Part shown: one piece after another, positions 8,567 to 17,658 of the stretch
Numbering within the stretch: position 1 is the stretch's first letter
Layout: each line of letters starts with the position of its first letter
Source of the DNA: a bacterium
GTDB lineage: Bacteria; Fibrobacterota; Fibrobacteria; UBA11236
DNA length: 64,000 bases
Direction: 5' to 3'
NCBI GenBank assembly: GCA_900299345.1
Contig: OMJM01000044.1
Coordinates: 1-64,000, forward strand
Made by a program: the position numbers and the translations under genes
Notes under the pieces: model-generated
The model's input: the letters and a program-made list of their open reading frames with translations, nothing else
Told to the model about the DNA's origin: nothing
Database searches by the model: none

Positions 8567-9874
8567 ATGCACGGCGACACCATCGCCGCTTCATCCACCC
8601 CACCGGGAATTTCCGGGCTGGCGGTGGTTCGCCTTTCCGGACCAGACTGTGCCGAAGTTGCGCGACAGTGTCTTGGCCGCACAGAGTGCAGGCCGCGCTT
8701 TTTGCATTCGGCCGATTTTCAGAATCCAGATACAGGCGAGGTTCTCGATTCACTGACCTTTCATCTCTTGCCTGGCCCGCATTCTCCCACGGGAGAAGAT
8801 GTGCTGGAGATTTTCCCGCACGGAAATCCCTTGTTGGTCGAATCGATCCTGCGCGCCCTGCTGCGCATGCCCGGTGTGCGTCTCGCTGAAGCGGGAGAAT
8901 TCACCCGTCGCGCTTTTGAAAACGGCAGGATCGATCTAGTTCAGGCGGAAGCGGTCGGAGAACTCATTCATGCCCAGAGTCAGGCGGCGTTGCGAAATGC
9001 CCGCCGGTTGTTGCGCGGCGAACTTTCGGAAAAGTTGCGCGGTCTTCGCGACGCCTTGATCGATCTTTCCGCGCGGCTCGAACTTGACGTGGATTTTGCG
9101 GAAGAAGAGGCCGATCCGGACTATTCTTCGTGGAAGCCTCGCATCGCCGCCATCCGCAACGACGTTGAAAACATGTTGCGCGGTTTCGAGCACAGCCGCT
9201 CCTGGCTGCGTCCGCCGCGGCTCGTCTTTTTCGGCGCGCCCAATGCGGGAAAGTCCAGCTTGATCAACGCACTGCTTGGAAAGGATCGTCTGCTGGTCTC
9301 CGAGGTGGCGGGAACCACGCGCGATTTCGTGGAGGTTCCACTGCGCATCGCGGGAACCTCTGTGCAACTCATTGACACCGCCGGCCTGGGAAAGCCCGTG
9401 GATGCCGTGGATGCGTTGGCCATGGAGCGCACACGCGGACAGCTCGACGATGCGGACATTCGAATTCATGTGATGGATGGAGCCATTTCTTACCCGTCCC
9501 TCCAAGAAGGAACACTGTGCGTTCTTACCAAAAGCGATCTTCCTGAATTTTCCCCGCGAGACGGATTCATTTCCGTATCCAGCAATACAGGCGCGGGATT
9601 GGATGAGCTACTGCGCGCCATCGAAGCTCACGTTTCCGTGCTTGCACCGGAAAGCGACGAGGCGGTGGCCGTGACCGAGCGCCAGCATCAGGCATTGGAA
9701 CAGGCAGGCGTCCGTCTGCTGGCCGCAGAAGCCAACCTTGATGGTCGTCCCGCCGTGGAAATCCTCGCCTTCGAGGTGCGTGAGGCCTGTCAGGCCTTGC
9801 GGGAACTGCTGGGCGAAGTGACGGCGGACGAGGTGTTGAACCGGCTATTTTCGGGATTTTGCATCGGCAAATAA
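8567..9874 (+). CDS. mnmE: tRNA uridine-5-carboxymethylaminomethyl modification GTPase MnmE
   Basis: GTPase that, with MnmG, builds the cmnm5/nm5 modification at the wobble uridine of certain tRNAs, using methylenetetrahydrofolate. The N-terminal folate-binding domain starts DTIAASSTPPGISGLAVVRLSG. The G domain, inserted in the helical domain, contains GAPNAGKSSLINALLG (P-loop), GTTRDFVE, DTAGL and TKSD. The C-terminus ends FCIGK, the family's catalytic-cysteine motif (CIGK). Length 435 residues. It follows yidC by 6 bases in the usual order. Confidence 0.97.
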   Translation: MHGDTIAASSTPPGISGLAVVRLSGPDCAEVARQCLGRTECRPRFLHSADFQNPDTGEVLDSLTFHLLPGPHSPTGEDVLEIFPHGNPLLVESILRALLRMPGVRLAEAGEFTRRAFENGRIDLVQAEAVGELIHAQSQAALRNARRLLRGELSEKLRGLRDALIDLSARLELDVDFAEEEADPDYSSWKPRIAAIRNDVENMLRGFEHSRSWLRPPRLVFFGAPNAGKSSLINALLGKDRLLVSEVAGTTRDFVEVPLRIAGTSVQLIDTAGLGKPVDAVDALAMERTRGQLDDADIRIHVMDGAISYPSLQEGTLCVLTKSDLPEFSPRDGFISVSSNTGAGLDELLRAIEAHVSVLAPESDEAVAVTERQHQALEQAGVRLLAAEANLDGRPAVEILAFEVREACQALRELLGEVTADEVLNRLFSGFCIGK

Positions 9875-9880
9875 ACATCC

Positions 9881-9896
9881 GGTGATCAACGTCACC
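9881..9896 (+). promoter_or_regulatory. Crp-like palindrome upstream of the Crp/Fnr-type gene
   Basis: GGTGA-N6-TCACC is a perfect inverted repeat with the half-site spacing of Crp sites (TGTGA-N6-TCACA). It lies 7 bases after the mnmE stop and about 105 bases before the start of the Crp/Fnr-family gene. Autoregulation is an inference from position and symmetry. Confidence 0.3.
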
Positions 9897-10001
9897 AGGC
9901 CATGAGAAGACTCGTTACTCCGTGACGAAGCCTTGCGTCGAAGTCGCGACTGGCGAAAATGCCAGCGGCAGATAACGCAACTCTCACTGGAGGAACCCCT
10001 C

Positions 10002-10763
10002 ATGCTCACACAAACTCTTCCTGTCACAGTCCTTTCTTTTCCCGCCGTTCGTCCCGTCAGCGGCGCGTCGATCTACGACTCACTGCGCAGTATGGATCTG
10101 TTTTCGCAATGGCCCGATGCCGATGTGTTGAAATTGTCCTCCATGGGCCGTGAACGCCGTCTCGACAAGGGCGATGTGTTGATCCGTCAGGATGAGTCCA
10201 ATGGCCGCCACCTTTTCCTTGTGATGACGGGAGAGGCCACGGTGACCTGGGAGGATGCTCAAGGCGTCGAATTGCTGTTGGCCACGTTGGGAACCGGGGA
10301 TATGGCCGGGGAAATGGAGTTGTTTGACGGCGGGCCGCATTGCGCCACCGTTCGCGCGGCAACAGCTGTGCGCGTGCTGGCATTTCATCGCGAAGATATC
10401 CTGCGGGTGTTGAAGGAAAAGCCAGAACATGCGATGGGATTTCTCGGAGAGATTTCACGCCGGCTGCGTCAATCCAATCGTCGTATCACGGGAATTTGCA
10501 ACCACAAAACCCCGCGCCGCGTGGCATCTATTCTGGTTTCCATGCTGGATGAACGCGGCGTTCGCATGAAGGACAGCGACGGTCGCCGTTGTGTGCTGTT
10601 GCGACAACGGCCCACGCAACGCCGCATCGCCGAACTCGCGGGAACCACGCGTGAAACCGTCTCGCGGCTGTTCACCCGCTGGGAAGGCTGGTGCGAGGAC
10701 CGAAACAACGATCTGATGATCTACGACGAAGCCAAACTGCGCCGCATGGCGGGCGAGGAATGA
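10002..10763 (+). CDS. Crp/Fnr family transcriptional regulator
   Basis: Transcription factor with an N-terminal cyclic-nucleotide-binding (cNMP) jelly roll and a C-terminal winged helix. The cNMP domain includes RLDKGDVLIRQDESNGRHLFLVMTGEA and GTGDMAGEMELFDGGPHCATV. The HTH is QRRIAELAGTTRETVSRLFTRW. There are no clustered N-terminal cysteines as in Fnr, so an Fe-S oxygen sensor is unlikely. The ORF track starts at 9933, but the ATG at 10002 follows a GGAGG and gives 253 residues. It is convergent with cydAB, separated by only 3 bases, so a role in respiratory control is possible but unproven. Confidence 0.88.
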   Translation: MLTQTLPVTVLSFPAVRPVSGASIYDSLRSMDLFSQWPDADVLKLSSMGRERRLDKGDVLIRQDESNGRHLFLVMTGEATVTWEDAQGVELLLATLGTGDMAGEMELFDGGPHCATVRAATAVRVLAFHREDILRVLKEKPEHAMGFLGEISRRLRQSNRRITGICNHKTPRRVASILVSMLDERGVRMKDSDGRRCVLLRQRPTQRRIAELAGTTRETVSRLFTRWEGWCEDRNNDLMIYDEAKLRRMAGEE

Positions 10764-10766
10764 AGG

Positions 10767-11789
10767 TCATTCTTCATCGCGCTTGAACACCCGGAACAGA
10801 TAAAACAGCGCGGGAAGGATGAAGGCGCCGCCGACGATCAATGCCCAAGCCAGATTCACCAAGGTTCGTTCCGGAGCGTGGGCGTTGAAGAAAGTCAGAT
10901 CGCCTTGCGGCATGTGGACCAACACTGGAAATTGAAGCCACATCCATCCCGCGAGAATCAGAATCACCTGCATTCCCGCCAACATCCGGGCCCGCCAGAT
11001 TTGTGCATTGCGCAGTGCCAGCCACAACAACGGCAAAGACAAGGTCGCCAGCAGCAGACATCCCATGGCGGTTTTGGAGCGCAGGAATTGCGGAATGAGT
11101 TCGAGCCCATCGAGATGTGCGGAGACAAACACCACGCCTCCCGCCAGCACTGTTGCGGCACTGGCCCAACGCGCTTTGCGGACAAAGGAAAGACGCAACT
11201 CGCCTTCCGGACTTTCACCGATCAAATAAACCGCCGCCAGAAAAGCGAACAGGGCGATGGTGAACAAACCCAAGGCCAGAGGGAATGGCCGAAACCAGGG
11301 GTGGATAAAACCTTCGGCATAACCTGCCGCCGCCGGGTTGATGTTTCCCAACGTCAACGCCCCCATCACCACGCCAAGACAAAACGGCGTCCACACGCTG
11401 GAGAAGATGAAGAAGCCGGAGTACATCCGCTGTGAGCGGCCTTTTACCGCGTCGTAGTGCCGGAAGGTGAAGGAGCATCCCCGTGCAATGACTCCGAGCA
11501 GCATGGCCGTGAGGGGAATGTGAAGATTGACGGACACACGGCTGTACACTTCTGGAAAGCCGGTGAAGAGGATGACCACGATCAAGATCAGCCAGATATG
11601 ATTGGCTTCCCATACCGGTCCCATGGCTTTGCCGATGATTCCGCGCTGTGCTTCGCGTCGTTCACCGCTCATGAAGATTTCGAGCACGCCCGCACCGAAA
11701 TCGGCTCCCGCGAGCAGGCAGTACAGAAGCAATGAGAAGGCCAGAAATCCAATCACCACCCACAGCATGAAGGGTGCGACTTCAAGCAT
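10767..11789 (-). CDS. cydB: Cytochrome bd ubiquinol oxidase subunit II
   Basis: Membrane subunit of the quinol:O2 oxidoreductase that supports respiration at low oxygen. It is strongly hydrophobic with the typical N-terminal stretch LLYCLLAGADFGAGVLE and the segment GPVWEANHIWLILIVVILFTGFP, both characteristic of CydB. The annotated ATG at 11789 is preceded by AAGGAGG and overlaps the cydA stop by 8 bases, so it is preferred over the ORF-track start at 11837. It gives 340 residues. No cydX-like small subunit or cydDC genes are visible next to it. Confidence 0.95.
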   Translation of the reverse strand: MLEVAPFMLWVVIGFLAFSLLLYCLLAGADFGAGVLEIFMSGERREAQRGIIGKAMGPVWEANHIWLILIVVILFTGFPEVYSRVSVNLHIPLTAMLLGVIARGCSFTFRHYDAVKGRSQRMYSGFFIFSSVWTPFCLGVVMGALTLGNINPAAAGYAEGFIHPWFRPFPLALGLFTIALFAFLAAVYLIGESPEGELRLSFVRKARWASAATVLAGGVVFVSAHLDGLELIPQFLRSKTAMGCLLLATLSLPLLWLALRNAQIWRARMLAGMQVILILAGWMWLQFPVLVHMPQGDLTFFNAHAPERTLVNLAWALIVGGAFILPALFYLFRVFKRDEE

Positions 11790-13134
11790 GCGAACCTCCT
11801 TCAGGCATCGCCGAGGGATAATTGCGTGCCACGGCACGGATGTGGCGCAGCATCAACCACGCCACCACGACGGTGAGAAAGAGATAGACCGCAGAGAACA
11901 GCAGGAACGGATAGACGAGTCCGGGCATGGGTGTTACTGCCTCTGCGGTTTTCATGATGCTGTAGATGATCCACGGTTGTCGTCCCACTTCCGTGACCAC
12001 CCATCCGGCTTCCAATGCAAGAAACCCCAGCGGTGTAGCGAGCACGACGAGAATTAAAAAGCGCCTGTTGCCCAGCCATGCCGGTTTGCGCCAGATGAAG
12101 AACAGGGATAATAGCGCCAACCCTGCCAAAGCCGTTCCGCATCCCACCATGATTTGGAAAGCCACATGAACCGGCAACAGTGGCGGCCAAAGCACACGCG
12201 GAAAATCATTCAACCCTTTCACCTCTGCGCGGATATCGCCCTTGGCCAGGAAACTCAACAAACCCGGAACGGGAATGCCGTGGCGCACTTCACGCGCTGT
12301 GGCATCCGGCAGGCCTCCCACGATCAGGGGTGCGAACGTGGATGTTTCGAAATGCGATTCCATGGCTGCCAGTTTGAGCGGTTGTCGGGCGGCCGTGCCT
12401 TTGGCAAGTCGATCGCCGCTCAAGGGTTGAATCAAAGCTGCGCAGGCTCCCACCAACAAGGCGATTCTGAAAGCTTCCCGGTGACAAGAAGAGGGACGGA
12501 ATAGAAGCATCAAGGCGTGCACTCCCGCCACTGCGAACCCTGTGGCTTCGAAGGCAGCCAGAATCATGTGAAGCGACTCCGTTTTCCATCCGGGGTTGAA
12601 CATGGCGGCTACAGGATTGATGTTCGCCGCTTGTCCGCCAATCCAGTCGAAGCCTGAAGGGTTGTTCATCCATGCGTTGGCGCAGACCACGAAGATGCCG
12701 GAGAGGACACCGGAGATGCCGACCACGACTCCGATGCCCCAGTGGACCCAGCGGTTAAGCCGCTTGCGTCCGTAAAGAAAAAGGCCGAGCGCAATGGCTT
12801 CGACGAAGAACGCGGTGCCTTCCCACGAGAACGGCATGCCGATAATCGGCCCGGCGTGTTGCATGAATTTCGGCCAGAGCAGGCCAAGCTCGAAGGACAG
12901 TGCCGTTCCCGAAACCGCGCCCGTTGCGAAAAAGATGGCCACGCCGCGCGACCAAGCCCGGCTGACGTCGAAGTAAACCTGACGACCCGTGCGCAGCCAT
13001 TGGTAATGGGAAATGGCCATGAGAAACGGCATGGCCATGCCGATGGCGGCAAAAACAATATGGAAACCGAGGGAGAGGGCCATCTGCGCCCGCGCGGCAA
13101 GCAGATCTTCCATGATGTGGAAAGTAGGAATCAT
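11782..13134 (-). CDS. cydA: Cytochrome bd ubiquinol oxidase subunit I
   Basis: Haem-carrying catalytic subunit of cytochrome bd. Landmarks are the early haem-ligand histidine in LSLGFHIVFAAIGMAMPF, the acidic proton-path segment SGTALSFELGLLWPKFM, the second histidine in WKTESLHMILAAFEATGF, and the quinol-oxidising GRQPWIIY motif. The loop before GRQPW looks short, as in cyanide-insensitive-type oxidases (450 residues versus about 520 in E. coli). The start could be the ATG at 13134 or at 13113; neither has a strong ribosome-binding site. Divergent from the TIM-barrel gene. Confidence 0.95.
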   Translation of the reverse strand: MIPTFHIMEDLLAARAQMALSLGFHIVFAAIGMAMPFLMAISHYQWLRTGRQVYFDVSRAWSRGVAIFFATGAVSGTALSFELGLLWPKFMQHAGPIIGMPFSWEGTAFFVEAIALGLFLYGRKRLNRWVHWGIGVVVGISGVLSGIFVVCANAWMNNPSGFDWIGGQAANINPVAAMFNPGWKTESLHMILAAFEATGFAVAGVHALMLLFRPSSCHREAFRIALLVGACAALIQPLSGDRLAKGTAARQPLKLAAMESHFETSTFAPLIVGGLPDATAREVRHGIPVPGLLSFLAKGDIRAEVKGLNDFPRVLWPPLLPVHVAFQIMVGCGTALAGLALLSLFFIWRKPAWLGNRRFLILVVLATPLGFLALEAGWVVTEVGRQPWIIYSIMKTAEAVTPMPGLVYPFLLFSAVYLFLTVVVAWLMLRHIRAVARNYPSAMPEGGSHA

Positions 13135-13205
13135 GGCCCGGTATGACGGCTTTTTTTAAATATGCGACTCCACGGCATTCGTCGCTGTTTCGGAAAGAGG
13201 AAAGC

Positions 13206-14024
13206 ATGAGCATCGTCAAGGGAAAAATCAAACCCGCGCTTCCAACATGGCCCATGGGCCTCTGTCACCCTGAAAAATGGTCGCTCGAAAAAATCTGCCA
13301 GGTTGCGAAACAGTTTGGAATGGAAGCGGTTGAGGTCGTGAACCCCGAGGATTTTCCGACGTTGAAGGCTCACGGACTCACCTGCGCCTTGACCATGTCC
13401 CACTGGTTCATCAAGGGGCCGAATAACCGCGCCCACTGGGATGAATGCATGGCGGCCTTGCGCAAGGGGATCGACGCCAACGCAGAATACGGCTTTACCA
13501 ATGTGATCACGTTTTGGGGTTACGAGGACACCACCGCAGATGGCGGCAGCAGAGTCAGCCTCGAAGAAGGCAAGAAAAATCTCATCGAGTTTTACCGCCA
13601 GATTGCGCCGTATGCGGCGGAGAAGAAAGTGCAGATTCTTCTGGAAGCTTTGAACACCCGCGACCCCGCGGACTGGAAAGGGCACCCTGGATATCAAGGC
13701 GCCAACGTGGATGACTGCATGGAGGTGGTCAAGGCGGTGAATTCTCCCGGCCTCCGCCTACTGCTGGACATCTATCATGTGCAGATCATGAACGGCGATC
13801 TGGTTCGCCGCATTCAGGAATACAAGGACTACATCGGTTACGTTCAGGCCGCCGGCGTTCCGGGCAGGAATGAACTGGATGAGAGCCAGGAGATCAACTT
13901 CCCCCTCATTCTCCGCACTCTGGCGGAAAACGGCTACCGGGGTTACTTGGGTCTGGAATTCATCCCGACCAAGAAGGATCCGATGGAATCCATCGCCGAA
14001 ACCGTGAGCTGGTTCAACGCCTGA
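13206..14024 (+). CDS. TIM-barrel sugar isomerase, hydroxypyruvate-isomerase-like
   Basis: Xylose-isomerase-like (AP endonuclease 2 superfamily) TIM barrel, probably a metal-dependent sugar or hydroxyacid isomerase/epimerase. Candidate metal ligands appear in the expected order: Glu in ILLEALNTRD, Asp and His in LLLDIYHVQIMNGDL, and Glu in YLGLEF. The segment VQAAGVPGRNELD and the preceding NTRD resemble hydroxypyruvate isomerase, but substrate assignment is uncertain. The start at 13206 follows GGAAAGAGG, so the first 21 residues of the ORF-track version are dropped. Length 272 residues. Confidence 0.72.
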   Translation: MSIVKGKIKPALPTWPMGLCHPEKWSLEKICQVAKQFGMEAVEVVNPEDFPTLKAHGLTCALTMSHWFIKGPNNRAHWDECMAALRKGIDANAEYGFTNVITFWGYEDTTADGGSRVSLEEGKKNLIEFYRQIAPYAAEKKVQILLEALNTRDPADWKGHPGYQGANVDDCMEVVKAVNSPGLRLLLDIYHVQIMNGDLVRRIQEYKDYIGYVQAAGVPGRNELDESQEINFPLILRTLAENGYRGYLGLEFIPTKKDPMESIAETVSWFNA

Positions 14025-14064
14025 TCGCCTTGTATACTCTTTCCCCGAAAGTACGGGTGGGGTC

Positions 14065-14769
14065 ATGAGTCCATTTTTGTTGCGCGAGGAAATTCAGACG
14101 TTACGCGAAAAACGTCAGGGGGTTCTTTCGCCTGAGTATTACCGCGAGCTTTCTGATTTGTTGTTGACGGCCGGGAAAATTCCCGCCGCCATGAATTTGC
14201 TCGAACACGCGTTATTGAACAGAGAGCGGTTTTCCCCCAATCCTTCCGTGTTAGGGCTTGAAGAGGTCCGCGCCTGCTTTCGTCGTGGCCTCGAATATGC
14301 CGATGCCTGTCTTTACGAGGAAGCTGCCGACTGCCTGATTCAGGCGCTGGAAGCGGGTTACGACACCTTTGAAACGCACTATTGCCTCGCCGGTGTTTAC
14401 AAGAGTCTCGGAAATCTGAATCTTGCCGGGCAGCACTGTCGCAAATCGCTGGAGCACTATCCTGCTTTTTCTCCGGCTTTTATTCTGCTGGGCTCCATTG
14501 TAAAACTGGAAGGGCGCCTGCCCGAAAGTATTGATGCGGTCCGGCAAGCCTTGTCCATCGACCCCGATTGTGCCGCGGCATATTACGATTTGGCATGCTA
14601 TCTGGCTCTTGCGGGCGACCGTGAACCCGCATTAGATGCCTTGGAACAAGCGCTGGCCAAGGGTTTTGAGGATCTTGAATGGTTATTACGCGACCCAGAT
14701 CTCGATTCGCTGAGAAAGCTGCTGCGTTACGAGCTTCTTTTGCGTTTTCATAACCCCAAAAACGGCTGA
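14065..14769 (+). CDS. TPR-repeat protein
   Basis: 234-residue helical protein with at least four tetratricopeptide-like repeats, for example YEEAADCLIQALEAGYDTFETHYCLAGVYKSLG and PESIDAVRQALSIDPDCAAAYYDLACYLALAG. No signal peptide or membrane segment is visible, so it is probably cytoplasmic and scaffolds protein contacts. It sits between the TIM-barrel isomerase and secDF. No partner can be named. Confidence 0.75.
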   Translation: MSPFLLREEIQTLREKRQGVLSPEYYRELSDLLLTAGKIPAAMNLLEHALLNRERFSPNPSVLGLEEVRACFRRGLEYADACLYEEAADCLIQALEAGYDTFETHYCLAGVYKSLGNLNLAGQHCRKSLEHYPAFSPAFILLGSIVKLEGRLPESIDAVRQALSIDPDCAAAYYDLACYLALAGDREPALDALEQALAKGFEDLEWLLRDPDLDSLRKLLRYELLLRFHNPKNG

Positions 14770-14918
14770 AAATCCGCATTTCTTGCCCGCAAAATGCGGG
14801 GCAGTTGTTATATTCCATCGGCTTTTTTGACAGGGTAATAACCCCTTGCAGCGCTTGCTTTTAGCGGCGGTGGAGGAGTTTTTGCCGCCACGCTTTTTCC
14901 TTAAGGATTCAAAACAGC

Positions 14919-17591
14919 ATGAAAAGGGAAACCGGCCTTCGCACCATCGTCCTGATCGGAGTTTTGTTGCTCTGCATCTGGAGTCTGGTGCCCACCTTGC
15001 TTGTCTTCACCAAGAGCAACGATCCCAGCCTGCCTCTCGAGCAGCGCACACGGGAGATTTACAAGAAAGAACATCCCACGGTCGCCTCCAAGGCTCTGAA
15101 CCTGGGCCTCGACTTGGCGGGCGGAACCCACATCATCGTTGAAATCGACAAGTCCAAGCTGGACGAGTCTGCCCAGCGCGACGTGCTGGATCGCTGCCTT
15201 GAAATCATCCGGAACCGCGTGGACCAATATGGTTTGAGTGAACCCGTCATTGCCAAGTCCGGCAACAACCGAATCGTGGCCGACCTTGCAGGCATGGATG
15301 CCGAGGATGCGCGCAAGCTGATCGGAGCCACCGCTTTGCTGGAGTTCAAGCTTGTGCCTGAACCCCAGGAATTCAAGCCTGTATTGGACAAGTTGGACGC
15401 ATTCCTTGCGGCCCGCAAGAAAGGCCTCAAACCCGGAGCAGCGGATCTCGCAGCCGCCGTGAAGCCCTCTTCCTCGGTTGAGAACGTCTTTGGACGCGTG
15501 GTGTCGGATACTGGCGCTACGACAAAACCCGCTGCGATTTCCGCAATGGGAGATACAACCAAGAAAAACGACACGGCCGTGGCCGCGATGGACAGCAACA
15601 AGACAGACACGACTGCTGGTGAATTGGCGCTGAAGGATCGTCCTTTCAGTTCGATGCTGGTGGGATTGGGCCGCGATATCGGCGTTCCCGCCGAGAACGT
15701 GGACAAGGTGCGCCAGATTCTGGAAGATCCGGAAATGCGCGAAATCATTCCTTCGCGCTATCAGTTCCTCTGGGGTCGCGACGTTGAGGATTTGGGTGGC
15801 GGCAAGAAGGTTCGCCGCTTGTACATGCTCAAGCATCGCGCTGAGATGACGGGCAAGGATATTTCCGACGCCAACTTTTCGCATTCACAGGGCGGTCTTA
15901 AGGCGGGCGAGCTGGAAGTCGGCCTGACGTTCAAGGGGTTGGGTCCAAAAGAATTTGCCCGTGTGACCGGAGCAAATATCGGACGTCAATTGGCCATTGT
16001 GCTCGACTCCGTGGTGTATTCCGCGCCTGTTATTCAGGGCCGTATTCCCAATGGTCGTGCCTCCATCACGGGTGTGAAGAACATTGTTGAAGCAAAGCAA
16101 CTGGCCGTAACCTTGCGTGCCGGTTCGCTGCCTGCCCCCATGAAGATCGCGGAATTGCGTTCCGTGGGTCCGAGCTTGGGCGAGGAAAACATTCACAAGG
16201 GGCTTCTGGCGGCCCTGGTCGCATTGCTGTTGGTGGCCGTGTTCATGGTCATCTATTACCACGGTGCCGGCTTGATTGCGGACGTCGCGTTGTTGTTGAA
16301 CGTCGTGATTCTGTTCGCCGTGCTCTCGGCATTCCACGCTACACTGACGTTGCCGGGCATTGCCGGTATCGCCTTGACCATCGGTATGGCTGTGGACGCC
16401 AACGTGCTGATCTTCGAGCGCATTCGTGAAGAATTGCGGCTTGGTAAATCGCCGCGCACCGCGATTGACATTGGTTACAAAAAAGCGTTCAGCGCCATTC
16501 TTGATTCGAACGTGACCACGCTGGGAACGGCGGCCATTCTGTATTACATCGGCGTTGGCCCCATCAAGGGTTTCGGTTTGACGCTGATGGTCGGTCTCTC
16601 GGCCTCGATGTACACGGCCATCGTCGTCACCCGTTTGGTATTCGACTACCTCCTCGCGCGCCGCGAAGTCAAGGAGCTCAGTATCGGACGCGGCATCGCC
16701 TGGTTCCACAAGGTCGATATCAAGGTCATTCCCTGGGCGCGCTACTATGTGGGCCTGTCCATCGCCGTGTTCCTGCTTGCCGCGGGAGCCATCGCCGTGC
16801 GCGGCCTGAACTTCGGCATCGACTTCACAGGTGGACACGTCTATCAAGTCCGCATGCAGGAAACGCCGGACGTGGAAAAAATCCGTCATAATGTCACCGC
16901 TGCGGGATTGGAAGAACCGCAGGTGCAGACCGTGGGCTCTCTGAGTGAAAACAGAATCCTTGTGTCCGTGGCCAAGGTGGCCAATGATTCACTCGCTCGC
17001 GAGCAGATTCACGCGGCCGTGGGTTCGGGCGTGATTGAAAGCGAGGACACCGTCGGTCCTTCGGTGGGCAGCGATTTGCGCATGTCCGCTTTGTGGTCCA
17101 TTCTGGCATCGCTGGTGTTGATCGTGCTCTACATCTGGTTCCGCTTCGGCCGCAATGGCCTCGGTTTCGGTCTGGGTGGCGTGTTGGGTCTGGTCCACGA
17201 CTCCATCATCACGCTGGGCTTGTTCGCACTCTTCGGGCGCTCCATCTCGCTCGACTTCGTGGCGGCCATTCTCACCATCATCGGTTATTCGCTGAACGAC
17301 TCGATCATCATCTTCGACCGCATCCGCGAATTGACCGGCACGGCCAGCCTGAAGGAAAGTTTCGCGACGCGAGTGAACAGCGCCAACAACCAGTGCCTCA
17401 GCCGCAGTATCATCACCCACGTCACGGTGTTCTTCACCGTGTTCATCATGGCTATCATGGGCGCATCAGAAGTGCGTGACTTCAGCATCGCCATGATCAT
17501 CGGTGTGGTGGTCGGAACTTACTCCACCATCGCGGTGGCCTGCCCCTTTGTGGTCTGGTGGGATAATCGCCGGCTCAAGGCCTCGACGTAA
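14919..17591 (+). CDS. secDF: Fused protein translocase subunit SecDF
   Basis: Proton-driven accessory subunit of the Sec translocon that pulls exported proteins into the periplasm. SecD and SecF are joined in one 890-residue chain. The SecD half has an N-terminal membrane helix, LNLGLDLAGGTHIIVE, the periplasmic P1 region, and GIALTIGMAVDANVLIFERIREE. The SecF half starts near residue 605 with a membrane helix and LNFGIDFTGGHVYQV, then GYSLNDSIIIFDRIRE. The P1 region contains a low-complexity Ala/Thr/Asp/Lys-rich insert around residues 185-235. A fused SecDF is common in Bacteroidota and Bacillota. The gene ends just before a strong terminator. Confidence 0.96.
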   Translation: MKRETGLRTIVLIGVLLLCIWSLVPTLLVFTKSNDPSLPLEQRTREIYKKEHPTVASKALNLGLDLAGGTHIIVEIDKSKLDESAQRDVLDRCLEIIRNRVDQYGLSEPVIAKSGNNRIVADLAGMDAEDARKLIGATALLEFKLVPEPQEFKPVLDKLDAFLAARKKGLKPGAADLAAAVKPSSSVENVFGRVVSDTGATTKPAAISAMGDTTKKNDTAVAAMDSNKTDTTAGELALKDRPFSSMLVGLGRDIGVPAENVDKVRQILEDPEMREIIPSRYQFLWGRDVEDLGGGKKVRRLYMLKHRAEMTGKDISDANFSHSQGGLKAGELEVGLTFKGLGPKEFARVTGANIGRQLAIVLDSVVYSAPVIQGRIPNGRASITGVKNIVEAKQLAVTLRAGSLPAPMKIAELRSVGPSLGEENIHKGLLAALVALLLVAVFMVIYYHGAGLIADVALLLNVVILFAVLSAFHATLTLPGIAGIALTIGMAVDANVLIFERIREELRLGKSPRTAIDIGYKKAFSAILDSNVTTLGTAAILYYIGVGPIKGFGLTLMVGLSASMYTAIVVTRLVFDYLLARREVKELSIGRGIAWFHKVDIKVIPWARYYVGLSIAVFLLAAGAIAVRGLNFGIDFTGGHVYQVRMQETPDVEKIRHNVTAAGLEEPQVQTVGSLSENRILVSVAKVANDSLAREQIHAAVGSGVIESEDTVGPSVGSDLRMSALWSILASLVLIVLYIWFRFGRNGLGFGLGGVLGLVHDSIITLGLFALFGRSISLDFVAAILTIIGYSLNDSIIIFDRIRELTGTASLKESFATRVNSANNQCLSRSIITHVTVFFTVFIMAIMGASEVRDFSIAMIIGVVVGTYSTIAVACPFVVWWDNRRLKAST

Positions 17592-17610
17592 AATCAAACC
17601 GCTCGACATA

Positions 17611-17647
17611 AAAAAGGCCGCTGGATTCCAGCGGCCTTTAATTTTTT
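17611..17647. terminator. Bidirectional rho-independent terminator between secDF and the AraC gene
   Basis: A perfect 12-base stem, AAAGGCCGCTGG with CCAGCGGCCTTT, has a 3-base ATT loop. It is preceded by an A-run and followed by a T-rich tract, so it can stop transcription from both convergent genes. Confidence 0.9.
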
Positions 17648-17658
17648 CATTGATTCTC

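Noticed and set aside
14777-14801. CCGCATTT/AAATGCGG inverted repeat upstream of secDF as a terminator
   Set aside because: The arms are 8 bases with a 10-base loop and no T-run follows, so there is not enough to call a terminator.
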